Positions 36,578 to 44,190 of a stretch of DNA of 64,000 nt are shown here, piece after piece. The position numbers and the translations under genes were made by a program. This stretch comes from Gammaproteobacteria bacterium. Its GTDB lineage: Bacteria > Pseudomonadota > Gammaproteobacteria > Xanthomonadales > Wenzhouxiangellaceae. The notes under the pieces are model-generated. The model was not told the DNA's origin, did no database searches, and saw only the letters and a list, made by a program, of their open reading frames with translations. Within the stretch, counting starts at the first letter, position 1, and each line of letters begins with the position of its first letter. The stretch covers positions 62,001-126,000 of the forward strand of contig JAJFKY010000006.1 in assembly GCA_021772975.1 (NCBI GenBank). The letters are read 5' to 3'.

Positions 36578-36947
36578 TCATCTGGAACAACGTCTGCGCC
36601 GCGATGCCGAGCGTATAGCGGTCAGCGCCGATGAACATTTCAGCCAACGGGTCAGCAACCAGCTGAATCCCCCCCACGTCAGCACCCGACCGCCCGTCAA
36701 CCGCCTGTCATGGTGGGCCTGGGGCATCGCTGCACCAGCCGCGCTGGCAGTGGCTGTATTACTGCTGCAGAACCCCGCTGTTCAACCCGGACCCCAGCCA
36801 GCGGCGCTGGCCGGTCTGGACGTGAATCTGGATAAAGCCCTGGCACAACGTGAGCATGATCTGCGCCGTGAGTTGCAGAAAGTGCGGAGTGATTTGAACC
36901 GGGTTGAGAGTATGCTGGGTCTGGGTGGCAAGGCGTTTTCCAAGTAA
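36558..36947 (+). CDS. Single-pass membrane anti-sigma-like protein
   Basis: 129 residues from the ATG at 36558 (MNTPRPDHLEQRLRRDAERI). One membrane helix near residues 53-75 (LSWWAWGIAAPAALAVAVLL), a cytoplasmic N-terminus and a C-terminal coiled-coil (ALAQREHDLRRELQKVRSDL, then NRVESMLG). It overlaps the sigma gene. A membrane protein downstream of an ECF sigma is usually its anti-sigma factor; no zinc (HxxxCxxC) motif is seen, so the type is unusual. Function inferred from context. Confidence 0.75.
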   Translation: MNTPRPDHLEQRLRRDAERIAVSADEHFSQRVSNQLNPPHVSTRPPVNRLSWWAWGIAAPAALAVAVLLLQNPAVQPGPQPAALAGLDVNLDKALAQREHDLRRELQKVRSDLNRVESMLGLGGKAFSK

Positions 36948-36971
36948 ATCAGCAGTTGGTGGTGAAACCGG

Positions 36972-37413
36972 AGGAGATTCTTCACTGCGTTCAGAATGAC
37001 AAACCATTCTGATTCACTCCACCACCCTCCAAAGCCCGATCAACCCCGTCATCCTGAGCACCAGCGAAGGATCTTCTCATCACTGCCCATCAATCCAAGC
37101 CAAGAGAGATTCTTCACTGCGTTCAGAATGACAAATCAGCCGACTCACACCAACATTCTCCAAGCCCCAAGCAACCCTGTCATCCTGAGCGCCAGCGAAG
37201 GATCTTCTCATCACTGCCCAGCAATCCAAGCCAAGAGATTCTTCACTGCGTTCAGAATGACAAGCCAATAGGAATAACAAGCCCAGTTGACTCGCTCCAC
37301 CACCCTCCAAGCCCCAAGCAACCCTGTCATCCTGAGCGCCAGCGAAGGATCTCCCCACCATTACCCATCAACTAAATCCAGCAGAGATTCTTCACTGCGT
37401 TCAGCATGACAAA
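36972..37413. repeat. Dispersed HSERSEES-type repeats, four copies
   Basis: Four roughly 110-base copies with GAGATTCTTCACTGCGTTC and CCTGTCATCCTGAGC, then CAGCGAAGGATCT. The gap 36948-37525 contains only these, one REP arm at 37424-37456 and the terminator of the next gene. Confidence 0.85.
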
Positions 37414-37484
37414 CCCAACGCATATCGATTCAGAACCACCGGTTGGTAAACCGACAAAACCACTTATTACATCACTCATATAAA

Positions 37485-37508
37485 AAAGCCCGGCTCAAAC
37501 CGGGCTTT
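37485..37508 (-). terminator. Terminator of the PuuD-like gene
   Basis: Stem AAAGCCCGG / CCGGGCTTT with a 6-base loop (CTCAAA). On the minus strand it is followed by a T-run. It sits 18 bases after the stop of the gene at 37526. Confidence 0.85.
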
Positions 37509-37525
37509 GTGCGTATCAATGGCTA

Positions 37526-38197
37526 TTAAAGCAATTCAATAAACAGGTACAGAACCACGGTCAATAACAGACCCATGTGGATCACGCCTGAGACCTTGGT
37601 CATCGGTCCGGTTTTACCTTTGATGCCGTTCAAGGTCAGCAATGCAATCAAACCAAACACCGCGATCAACGCCAGCGTGCTGGCCTGGCTGATAGGCTGT
37701 TGAATGCCCGGCAGATATTTGGAGGAGGCCATAAAGAACAGCATGGGAATCGAAAACAGCGTGTTGGTGCGCGAGGCCAGCCCGGCTTTGCCCAGGGCAG
37801 CGCCCGCATTGGCTAAAGCTTCACCGCCAGCGGCGACTTTCTCAGCCGAGGCAATCACGATTTTCTGATTCGGCCAGATAATCAGCCAGACATTCAGAAA
37901 CATGATCGTTCCGAGGGTCGCGCCGGTGATGATCCCGAAACCCTGTAATTTGTAAAACCACAACAAGCCCGCGCCCGTTAGAAAAGTGAACATCGCACCC
38001 CAGCGGAACCACCACAATGCGCGTGGCACCAGCTTCTGGATGGCATCCGATTTGGCTGCGCCATCGGCTTCCTTAAAGTATTCGCCCTGCACAAAGTTGA
38101 AGTAATACAGCAGCCCGATCCAGGTAATCCCTGCCAGAATATGCCCCCAGCGCAGCAGAAAACCGATCGCGTAATAATTCAGAATCGACAGATCCAT
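37526..38197 (-). CDS. PuuD-like (urate hydroxylase membrane domain) protein without cytochrome domain
   Basis: 223 residues from the ATG at 38197, with a GGAGG ribosome site 9 bases upstream; the frame extends 42 bases further but without support. About six or seven membrane helices (LRWGHILAGITWIGLLYYFN, then MFTFLTGAGLLWFYKL). The first matches the N-terminal membrane domain of PuuD urate hydroxylase (PF06181). PuuD has a C-terminal cytochrome c; here there is none and no CxxCH motif, so this is a membrane-only relative. Role unknown. It does not sit in a urate cluster. Confidence 0.75.
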   Translation of the reverse strand: MDLSILNYYAIGFLLRWGHILAGITWIGLLYYFNFVQGEYFKEADGAAKSDAIQKLVPRALWWFRWGAMFTFLTGAGLLWFYKLQGFGIITGATLGTIMFLNVWLIIWPNQKIVIASAEKVAAGGEALANAGAALGKAGLASRTNTLFSIPMLFFMASSKYLPGIQQPISQASTLALIAVFGLIALLTLNGIKGKTGPMTKVSGVIHMGLLLTVVLYLFIELL

Positions 38198-38500
38198 AAT
38201 GAAAATCCTCCGTAATGGCGCCATCCAACGGCAGTGCATCGATGGCTTTATCGCGACTTGCTCAGGTCAACATGATTGTTGCCGGCGACCACAGTATACA
38301 CCTGTGCCCTGAGCCCAGCCCTGGTGGAGGCTGATAGCGGCCCGCTGAGTTGTTTCCGGGTGGATCGAAATAATCCGGCCCGGCATTATTTTAATCATGC
38401 ATCAGCCTGTGACTGGCTGCCCTGGCTTAATCATCAACCCTGTTTTGAAGCCCGCAACAGGCAGCCCTGAACCGCGTCATACCAATCGCGATCAGCGCTG
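38198..38500. other. Gene-free gap between PuuD-like gene and arfB
   Basis: Only spurious short frames. It should hold the PuuD-gene promoter near 38210-38270; no confident promoter picked. Nothing else noted. Confidence 0.4.
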
Positions 38501-38914
38501 TCAGACATCCACCTTGCCGCGCAGCGATTTAATTTTGCCTTTATGGGTTTTGCTGTCCAGCCGCTTACGATTGGCCGACCTCGAGGGCTTGGTCGGCCGG
38601 CGTTTTTTGCGCACCGCGGTGGCTGCTTTGATCAAATCATGCAGGCGTTGGACGGCATCCTCGCGATTGCGCTCCTGGGTGCGGTGCTGCTGCGCCTTGA
38701 TCACCACCACGCCATCGGTGCTGATGCGCTGATCATTGAAGTCTAATAAGCGCTGCTTATAGAAATCCGGCAGTGACGAAGCGCGAATATCAAACCGTAG
38801 ATGCACCGCCGAAGCCACCTTGTTGACATTCTGACCGCCCGCACCCTGGGCACGGATAAAATTGAATTCAAGCTCGGATTCGGGAATGGTAACGGTGTTG
38901 GAAATCTGTAACAT
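38501..38914 (-). CDS. arfB: Alternative ribosome-rescue factor B (peptidyl-tRNA hydrolase)
   Basis: 137-residue protein that releases stalled ribosomes without tmRNA. The catalytic GGQ is in RAQGAGGQNVNKVASAVHLR, and the C-terminus is the basic tail that threads the mRNA channel (KKRRPTKPSRSANRKRLDSK, then THKGKIKSLRGKV). Length is the usual one. It is a single-gene unit and no frameshift is seen. Confidence 0.95.
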   Translation of the reverse strand: MLQISNTVTIPESELEFNFIRAQGAGGQNVNKVASAVHLRFDIRASSLPDFYKQRLLDFNDQRISTDGVVVIKAQQHRTQERNREDAVQRLHDLIKAATAVRKKRRPTKPSRSANRKRLDSKTHKGKIKSLRGKVDV

Positions 38915-39030
38915 AACGCCGCTATTCTAACAATGAAAAACATCCAATGTAGGAGCGCACCCGGGCGCGACCTCATCAAGACCGCGACCTCCCCACGGAT
39001 GCAACCTCACAAACCCGAATACCATACCCT

Positions 39031-39750
39031 TCAATACCAGATCGCCATATCCAATCCCTGTTCGTCATACACCGGAACCGCCGGAAACCGCCCTGCCTGG
39101 CCTGCGCCAATCCGCCTAGCCGTCCACAACGCGATCAACGCATCGGCAATATCGTCATCAGCGGCCTGCTTTTTTAATGGGAACTGAGCTCTGATGAGCG
39201 GGAAATAATCCTGACCCAAAACCCTGGCCAGAATGGTTCGCCGATGCAGCTGGCCAGCCGTGGTTTTTTTGCTTTCGGGTAACGGCTGGTAATCATTGGC
39301 TGCCCAGAAGCAGACCTCCGGGTGGGTCTCATAGAATATGGACTGATTGATCAAACCATCCTGCATCGCCCGGTCGACATCAACAATGGCGGGGAAAATA
39401 TTAAACGCCTGTTTGGAGAACCCTTTGCCGGCCTGCTGGCGATGGTGCGCCAGTGCCTGCCGGTAATCGATAAAAGCAAAAGCGGAACGCAACGGCACCA
39501 TAAATACACTGCTGCGCCGCGGTCCGACCGCCTCGCGGGCCTGGGTTTCCGCGCTGCGTGGGAAGACGGACGGCAGCCCCACGGGCACATCTGCGGCGAT
39601 GGTCACGTCGGTGCCAAAATGAGCAAGCATGTCCTGGATAGCCGGAAACAGATGCGCGGAAATATTGCCGCCCTGATCGGCGACGGTTAACCAGCCAGCT
39701 TTGCTGCGATCGGTGCCTAAACAGGTCAAGCCATTGCCCTTGCCAGTCAT
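39031..39750 (-). CDS. DUF429 family protein
   Basis: 239 residues from the ATG at 39750 (MTGKGNGLTCLGTDRSKAGW), with a TGGAG ribosome site upstream; the frame runs 48 bases further without family support. DUF429 hallmarks are GTDRSKAGWLTV near the N-terminus, IAADVPVGLPS, and the C-terminal DDDIADALIALWTARRI. The fold is RNase-H-like and the conserved acidic residues suggest a nuclease or hydrolase, but no activity is established. A REP-like GTAGGAGCGCACCC lies upstream at 38949. Confidence 0.9.
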   Translation of the reverse strand: MTGKGNGLTCLGTDRSKAGWLTVADQGGNISAHLFPAIQDMLAHFGTDVTIAADVPVGLPSVFPRSAETQAREAVGPRRSSVFMVPLRSAFAFIDYRQALAHHRQQAGKGFSKQAFNIFPAIVDVDRAMQDGLINQSIFYETHPEVCFWAANDYQPLPESKKTTAGQLHRRTILARVLGQDYFPLIRAQFPLKKQAADDDIADALIALWTARRIGAGQAGRFPAVPVYDEQGLDMAIWY

Positions 39751-39853
39751 CTTAAACGCTCCATCATTTCCATCGCTGCTGCATAGCTGCCCGTGCACGG
39801 CTAAATCGATAATCTATTTTAACCGCGCGGCCGGTGGATGACAGCGTTAATGT

Positions 39854-39982
39854 TTACCGGGTTTTATCAACCTGCAAAAAAGTCTTGGTTTCGTGCTTGG
39901 CTTTTTTCGCGGCTTTCTTTTCTTTGGGGCTTAACAGTGCTTTTTTCTTGGTTTCTTTATTGCTTTTGCGTTCTTTGGTCAT
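39854..39982 (-). CDS. Small lysine-rich protein (42 residues)
   Basis: MTKERKSNKETKKKALLSPK, then EKKAAKKAKHETKTFLQ. AGGAG lies 8 bases upstream of the ATG. Almost a third of residues are Lys. Similar short proteins (MSKERKSNKEAKK-like) are common in Gammaproteobacteria and Burkholderia, with no known function; RNA or nucleic-acid binding is a guess. It is too short for most gene callers and is followed by a gap up to the NYN gene. Confidence 0.7.
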   Translation of the reverse strand: MTKERKSNKETKKKALLSPKEKKAAKKAKHETKTFLQVDKTR

Positions 39983-40316
39983 GTCATTTGCTCCTGATCA
40001 TTACTGAGTAAACATCGGATCAATGCTGGCAGGCTGTTTACGCGCGCCTGTCAAAAAACGTCCAAACTAAGCTTGTGAAGATACTCCAGGTCGGTGCAAA
40101 TAATCCGTACCGCAAGGGCCATGGAATAGCTTGCTATCCGGCAGCAGAAATGCCGTCGATGGTGAGGATAGTCGAGATGCGTCAGTATACCATCAATCGC
40201 GTTTTTACAAGTGTGTGTTTGGCCTGTAAAGAGCCGTTATCCAGCCATACAATACTGCCAATGGAACGTTGCAGACCTGTGGTCAGCCGGTTTTTTGGCC
40301 CCATCGAGGCCGTGCT
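39983..40316. other. Gap before the NYN gene
   Basis: One 82-residue plus-strand frame (40075-40323) with no recognisable domain and no clear ribosome site. Not supported as a gene. Nothing else notable. Confidence 0.4.
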
Positions 40317-40829
40317 ATGCTGATACCTGTCCCAACGATGATCCCAACAGGCGCCTTGAACAAAATCGCTGTCTTCGCGGATGTCCAGAACATCTATTAC
40401 ACCACCCGCCAGGCCTATGGCCGGCAGTTCAACTACCGCAGACTGTGGGACAAAGTTAGCGCGACCGGTGAAATCACCACCGCCAATGCCTACGCCACCG
40501 CCCGCAGCGACGACAAACAGCACAAATTCCAGCAGGCGCTCCGGCATATCGGTTTTACCGTCAAACTCAAACCGTATATCCAACGCAGCGATGGTTCCGC
40601 CAAAGGTGACTGGGATGTAGGGATTGCGATTGATGTGATGGCCATCGCGCCGACGGTGGATAGGGTTATTCTGTTATCCGGAGATGGCGACTTTGATCTG
40701 TTGTTGGATCGAATAAAAACCGATTACAACGTCAGCGCGGAAGTCTATGGGGTACTCACATTAACCGCCAGTTCCTTGATTGAAGCAGCCAGTGTTTATC
40801 ATGCGATTGATGGCGAGTTGCTGCTATGA
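40317..40829 (+). CDS. NYN domain (LabA/DUF88-type) ribonuclease-like protein
   Basis: 170 residues. Conserved acidic site: IAVFADVQNIYYTTRQAYGR near the N-terminus, then KGDWDVGIAIDVMAIAPTVD and RVILLSGDGDFDLLLDRI. Three Asp clusters fit the PIN-like NYN fold, usually an RNase. The ATG at 40317 was chosen; the frame runs further with only a TTG, and MIPTGALNKIAVFAD at 40338 is also possible. Substrate unknown. It is a lone gene. Confidence 0.9.
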   Translation: MLIPVPTMIPTGALNKIAVFADVQNIYYTTRQAYGRQFNYRRLWDKVSATGEITTANAYATARSDDKQHKFQQALRHIGFTVKLKPYIQRSDGSAKGDWDVGIAIDVMAIAPTVDRVILLSGDGDFDLLLDRIKTDYNVSAEVYGVLTLTASSLIEAASVYHAIDGELLL

Positions 40830-40864
40830 TTCTAAATTATCGATCTACCGCTTCCCCAACAACT

Positions 40865-40922
40865 GTAGGAGCCCGCTTGCGGGCGACCAGCTGTCTAGAA
40901 TCGCAGATTCATAAGCCGACAA
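40865..40922. repeat. Hybrid REP element
   Basis: GTAGGAGCCCGCTTGCGGGC joined to an arm ending GCAGATTCATAAGCCGACAA. The same join of two classes occurs at 41940-41999. Confidence 0.75.
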
Positions 40923-40970
40923 AGCTTTTGCTTGAAGCGATAATTGAGAATCTAAACTGAGGAGGTTTAA

Positions 40971-41393
40971 ATGCAGGCATATCTACCGGCGCTAGTCGGC
41001 GGTGCGATGATTGGTCTGGCCGCCGTGTTGTTGATGGCCACGCTCGGGAAAGTGATGGGCATCAGCGGCATTGTCAGCCGCGGTATCAGCAGCAGCGACG
41101 GACGCGGATGGCGAACAGCGTTTTTGCTCGGCACCCTGGTTTCACCTTTGCTCTGGCGGCTGATAACCGGCGTTACTCCAAGCATTGAAATCACCCATAA
41201 TATTGTGTGGTTGCTGATTGCCGGTTTGCTGGTCGGTTGCGGCACGGTCATCGGCAGTGGTTGTACCTCCGGACATGGTGTCTGTGGCCTGGCCCGTTTT
41301 TCGGCCCGTTCGTTGCTGGCCACTTTAATTTTTATGGCTACGGCAATAGCAACAGTGACCATTGTCCGGTTGGTCAGCGGAGGTGGAATATGA
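40971..41393 (+). CDS. YeeE/YedE family sulfur-transport protein, subunit 1
   Basis: 140 residues, five membrane helices. [20 protein letters not shown] is the conserved YeeE/YedE motif with paired Cys. Ribosome site GGAGG 6-7 bases upstream. It overlaps subunit 2 by ATGA. Together the two half-size proteins form the two-part version of a thiosulfate transporter that can feed sulfur into biosynthesis. Confidence 0.92.
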   Translation: MQAYLPALVGGAMIGLAAVLLMATLGKVMGISGIVSRGISSSDGRGWRTAFLLGTLVSPLLWRLITGVTPSIEITHNIVWLLIAGLLVGCGTVIGSGCTSGHGVCGLARFSARSLLATLIFMATAIATVTIVRLVSGGGI

Positions 41394-41815
41394 TCCGTTT
41401 GCTCACCAGCCTGGCCGCTGGCCTGCTGTTCGGCCTCGGCCTGATCGTTTCCGAAATGATCAATCCGGCCAGGGTGCTGGGCTTTCTGGATATCTTTGGC
41501 GATTGGGACCCACGCCTGGCTTTTGTGATGGCCGGCGCGGTGATCGTCAATACCATCGGTCTATGGATGATCAAACGCCGCTCGCGCCCGCTGCTCGATA
41601 GCCACTTCGATTGGCCGAAGAAAACCGACCTGGACCGGCCCCTGGTCAGCGGTGCGATTTTGTTCGGCATCGGCTGGGGCCTGGTAGGTCTATGCCCCGG
41701 CCCCGCCATCGCCGGCCTGGGTACGGGTGTGTGGCCGGTGCTGGTGTTTGTGGCGGCCATGCTGGTGGGGATGCTGGTAGCCAGGCGATTACAGGGTCAG
41801 CGGGGAAGCCCGTGA
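41390..41815 (+). CDS. YeeE/YedE family sulfur-transport protein, subunit 2
   Basis: 141 residues. The ATG overlaps the previous stop by ATGA. Motifs are [20 protein letters not shown] and [20 protein letters not shown] with a conserved Cys (LCPGP). Four to five membrane helices. Partner of the previous gene; the pair is common next to sulfurtransferase or MBL-fold genes, which are absent here. Confidence 0.92.
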   Translation: MIRLLTSLAAGLLFGLGLIVSEMINPARVLGFLDIFGDWDPRLAFVMAGAVIVNTIGLWMIKRRSRPLLDSHFDWPKKTDLDRPLVSGAILFGIGWGLVGLCPGPAIAGLGTGVWPVLVFVAAMLVGMLVARRLQGQRGSP

Positions 41816-41894
41816 GATATTAATGCTGAGTACCGACTCTTTCATTACGGCGGTGAGTGTTTTACATGGGTCTGATGGAGAGGTGTTGATGGTG

Positions 41895-41999
41895 GATTGT
41901 CGGATTACGGCTACGCCTAATCCGACCTACGACAGAACTGTAGGAGCCCGCTTGCGGGCGACATGCTGTTTAGCATCGCAGATTCGTAAGCCGACAAAG
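41895..41999. repeat. REP pair, mixed classes
   Basis: First arm TGTCGGATTACGGCTACGCC with TAATCCGACCTAC. Second is a GTAGGAGCCCGCTTGCGGGC arm (from 41940) ending in GCAGATTCGTAAGCCGACAA. Fills most of the gap 41816-42073, where no gene is seen. Confidence 0.75.
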
Positions 42000-42073
42000 C
42001 CTCTTCGACATCATTATTCGAAACCATAAAACTATCAAACCATCGACTTCATTCCAACAAAAATTGAACCAGA

Positions 42074-42988
42074 TCATGTTGGTTTGAGCATAACTCCAGG
42101 CTCAAGATCACGAACTTTTTGATCTACCTGATAAGCTATACGTTGAACCTGCTCATAAGTGAATATCGGCTTACCATTAATAAAGAAATTATCCATATTT
42201 TTACCAGATAAAACCGCAACACCCGGTTTTTTGCACCTGCGATCTACCCACCAGCCAGGCAACACTAGTACAGGTTTGGCTGCAACCCTCAAAGCAGTGG
42301 CATTGCTAAGCCATTCACTCACCCATTTCGCTTGCCGTTGAGCCTGTTGTATGGGTGAGGTTTCGGTCCAGGATGGAAATTGTAGGCGTTTACCGTCATA
42401 GGTTAATTCGTAGTCGAACTTTTCTGAGCTTGCACGCCTCGGCTTTGAGCGCCCTTTGGTTTCAATCGCATAAACACCTGTAGAGCCAATCACAATATGA
42501 TCGATATTAAACTTGCCAGCGGGTATGTCATGAAAAACACGATACCCGTGTAGCATCAACGTATCGAGCTCTTGCGCCACGGCCAACTCACATTCATAGC
42601 CAAGCCGAAGATGCCGGATTACCTGACCACGCCTGAGAAAATCCAGGCTGTAATAAACCAAAGACACAATCCATGTAAAAACCAACCCTGCTCTAAGCGT
42701 TATGGAATCCGATATATCAAACCAATGCACAAGCAGACAATAATAGGCAAGCAAAAATGGCGTGACCATTAACAGGTAGACCATGGGCGTATCCAGATCA
42801 TCACGCGCCCTTTGAAGCTGCATGGACAGCTCAGCGCCTGCTAGGCGGCGCATGTTGCTTGTCAATGGATTCTTAAAGTGTTTATTGCGTTTTTTAACCC
42901 AAGCTACGGGGATAACAATAATTAGCATGGGCAGTAACAAAATAGTCGAAGCCAACAGCGATTTTGCCAAACTTTCTATCCATTCCAT
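42074..42988 (-). CDS. NERD-domain membrane protein
   Basis: 304 residues. The ATG at 42988 has AAAGGAG 8 bases upstream. Two N-terminal membrane helix pairs (SLLASTILLLPMLIIVIPVA, then PMVYLLMVTPFLLAYYCLL). The NERD (nuclease-related) domain follows: RLGYECELAVAQELDTLM near 133, KFNIDHIVIGSTGVYAIETK near 165 with catalytic-type Asp and E-x-K. A conserved GWWVDRR near the C-terminus fits NERD. It comes last in the fic-hsd operon with a 57-base gap. Codons are less GC-rich than neighbouring housekeeping genes, a sign of transfer. Likely DNA degradation or sensing in defence. Confidence 0.85.
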   Translation of the reverse strand: MEWIESLAKSLLASTILLLPMLIIVIPVAWVKKRNKHFKNPLTSNMRRLAGAELSMQLQRARDDLDTPMVYLLMVTPFLLAYYCLLVHWFDISDSITLRAGLVFTWIVSLVYYSLDFLRRGQVIRHLRLGYECELAVAQELDTLMLHGYRVFHDIPAGKFNIDHIVIGSTGVYAIETKGRSKPRRASSEKFDYELTYDGKRLQFPSWTETSPIQQAQRQAKWVSEWLSNATALRVAAKPVLVLPGWWVDRRCKKPGVAVLSGKNMDNFFINGKPIFTYEQVQRIAYQVDQKVRDLEPGVMLKPT

Positions 42989-43045
42989 GGAGTCCACTCC
43001 TTTTACAATGCCAGCAGCCAATACCTATCATTGTCAAAACAGTAA

Positions 43046-44146
43046 CTATTTCCAGTTAAAGTTAGGCACAAGATTCAGACTGTTTACCTCCTCATTAACT
43101 GATGCCAATGCCTCGTGAACCTGCAGGACTTTTTGATACTCCCAGTATCTCAGGCGGTCTTTCAGTCCCTGGACACCAAAAGCATGTTTTTTAATGATCT
43201 CAATTTGTTTTTTGTCGGAGACAGCGACAACCGTTTGCACGGCTGGATTATTCAATGACTTCAGCAGGTTTAAAATAAGGCTATCTTTAGAACCTTTGGT
43301 TTGTACCTCAAAAACATAGACCACTCTGCCCATGTTGCCGATAGACTGCTGCCATAGCGCGTCGACCACTGAACCATCGGCCACTTTAACTTCGGTAGAG
43401 CTTTCCAACCCCAACCACTCCCCGATGTCCTTAAGCTTATCGCGAACTTCATCGTGTATAAAATCCGCAACGTTATCACCAGAATCATCAACATACATCG
43501 CAACCGCTTCTTCAGTTTCAGACTTGAAGATAGCATTTAGATTGCTCTCAACTTGTAGTTCTTCCCAAATGAAATAATCAGCCGTGAGCAAATCGGGATC
43601 TTTAACTCCAGCAGTAGCCAATTCTCTAACAATGATCTTTGTTGTCTGTGTCAGTTCATGGTAGCGTTTCCCACTTAACTGATAGTTATAACGGGGTAAG
43701 TTTTTTACACCCAGATAATTTAGCCCCACATAGGCAGGGCGGTTCCAAAGCATGCAGTCCTTGGGGTGGACATGACATAGTATTTCGCTAGCCATCGCGG
43801 GACCCATGCCGGTTACCTTGCCGCGAAATCTGTCCCAACGATCAATGATTGATTCATCACCCCATACAAGCTCGGCCAGCTCTTGCTTAACATGATCAAG
43901 ACCATGACGGTCGATCATTTTATCTGTTACATATTTTTTATTGCCCCATATCAGCATGGCCCAAAGCTTGGCTATGTATTCCTCAAACTCCTCAAGTGTC
44001 ATAGCGAGTATTTTTTCTTTGGTCCAACTCTGGTAGTAATGCCTTCTTTCTATACGCTTTGCGAGTTCTTCCAAGTGCTCTGGTGATGGCTTTTGTAGCC
44101 GTTTTACATATTTTTTTACATGCTGCTTCAGGAGCTCTGTATTCAT
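43046..44146 (-). CDS. HhH + PD-(D/E)XK-like putative nuclease
   Basis: 366 residues from the ATG at 44146, with GGAGG five bases upstream. The N-terminal half is helical; KVTGMGPAMASEILCHVHPK near residues 105-125 resembles a helix-hairpin-helix of DNA glycosylases. The C-terminal half has DGSVVDALWQQSIGN (Asp near 262), then VVYVFEVQTKGSKDSLIL (E-x-Q near 282) and VQTVVAVSDKKQIEII, the order of a PD-(D/E)XK core with E-x-Q. No named family was recognised. It lies 44 bases after hsdR. Function inferred: nuclease or DNA-end-binding accessory of the type I system. Confidence 0.65.
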   Translation of the reverse strand: MNTELLKQHVKKYVKRLQKPSPEHLEELAKRIERRHYYQSWTKEKILAMTLEEFEEYIAKLWAMLIWGNKKYVTDKMIDRHGLDHVKQELAELVWGDESIIDRWDRFRGKVTGMGPAMASEILCHVHPKDCMLWNRPAYVGLNYLGVKNLPRYNYQLSGKRYHELTQTTKIIVRELATAGVKDPDLLTADYFIWEELQVESNLNAIFKSETEEAVAMYVDDSGDNVADFIHDEVRDKLKDIGEWLGLESSTEVKVADGSVVDALWQQSIGNMGRVVYVFEVQTKGSKDSLILNLLKSLNNPAVQTVVAVSDKKQIEIIKKHAFGVQGLKDRLRYWEYQKVLQVHEALASVNEEVNSLNLVPNFNWK

Positions 44147-44190
44147 AACCACCTCCGTAATCTCCATTGCTATTTAACAACCATCACCAA

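Noticed and set aside
40075-40323. 82-codon frame before the NYN gene
   Set aside because: No domain, unclear ribosome site, odd composition; overlaps the NYN start.
43046-44146. DNA glycosylase (AlkA/Nth) call from the HhH-like motif
   Set aside because: No catalytic Lys/Asp pair after the HhH; the C-terminal half looks like PD-(D/E)XK.
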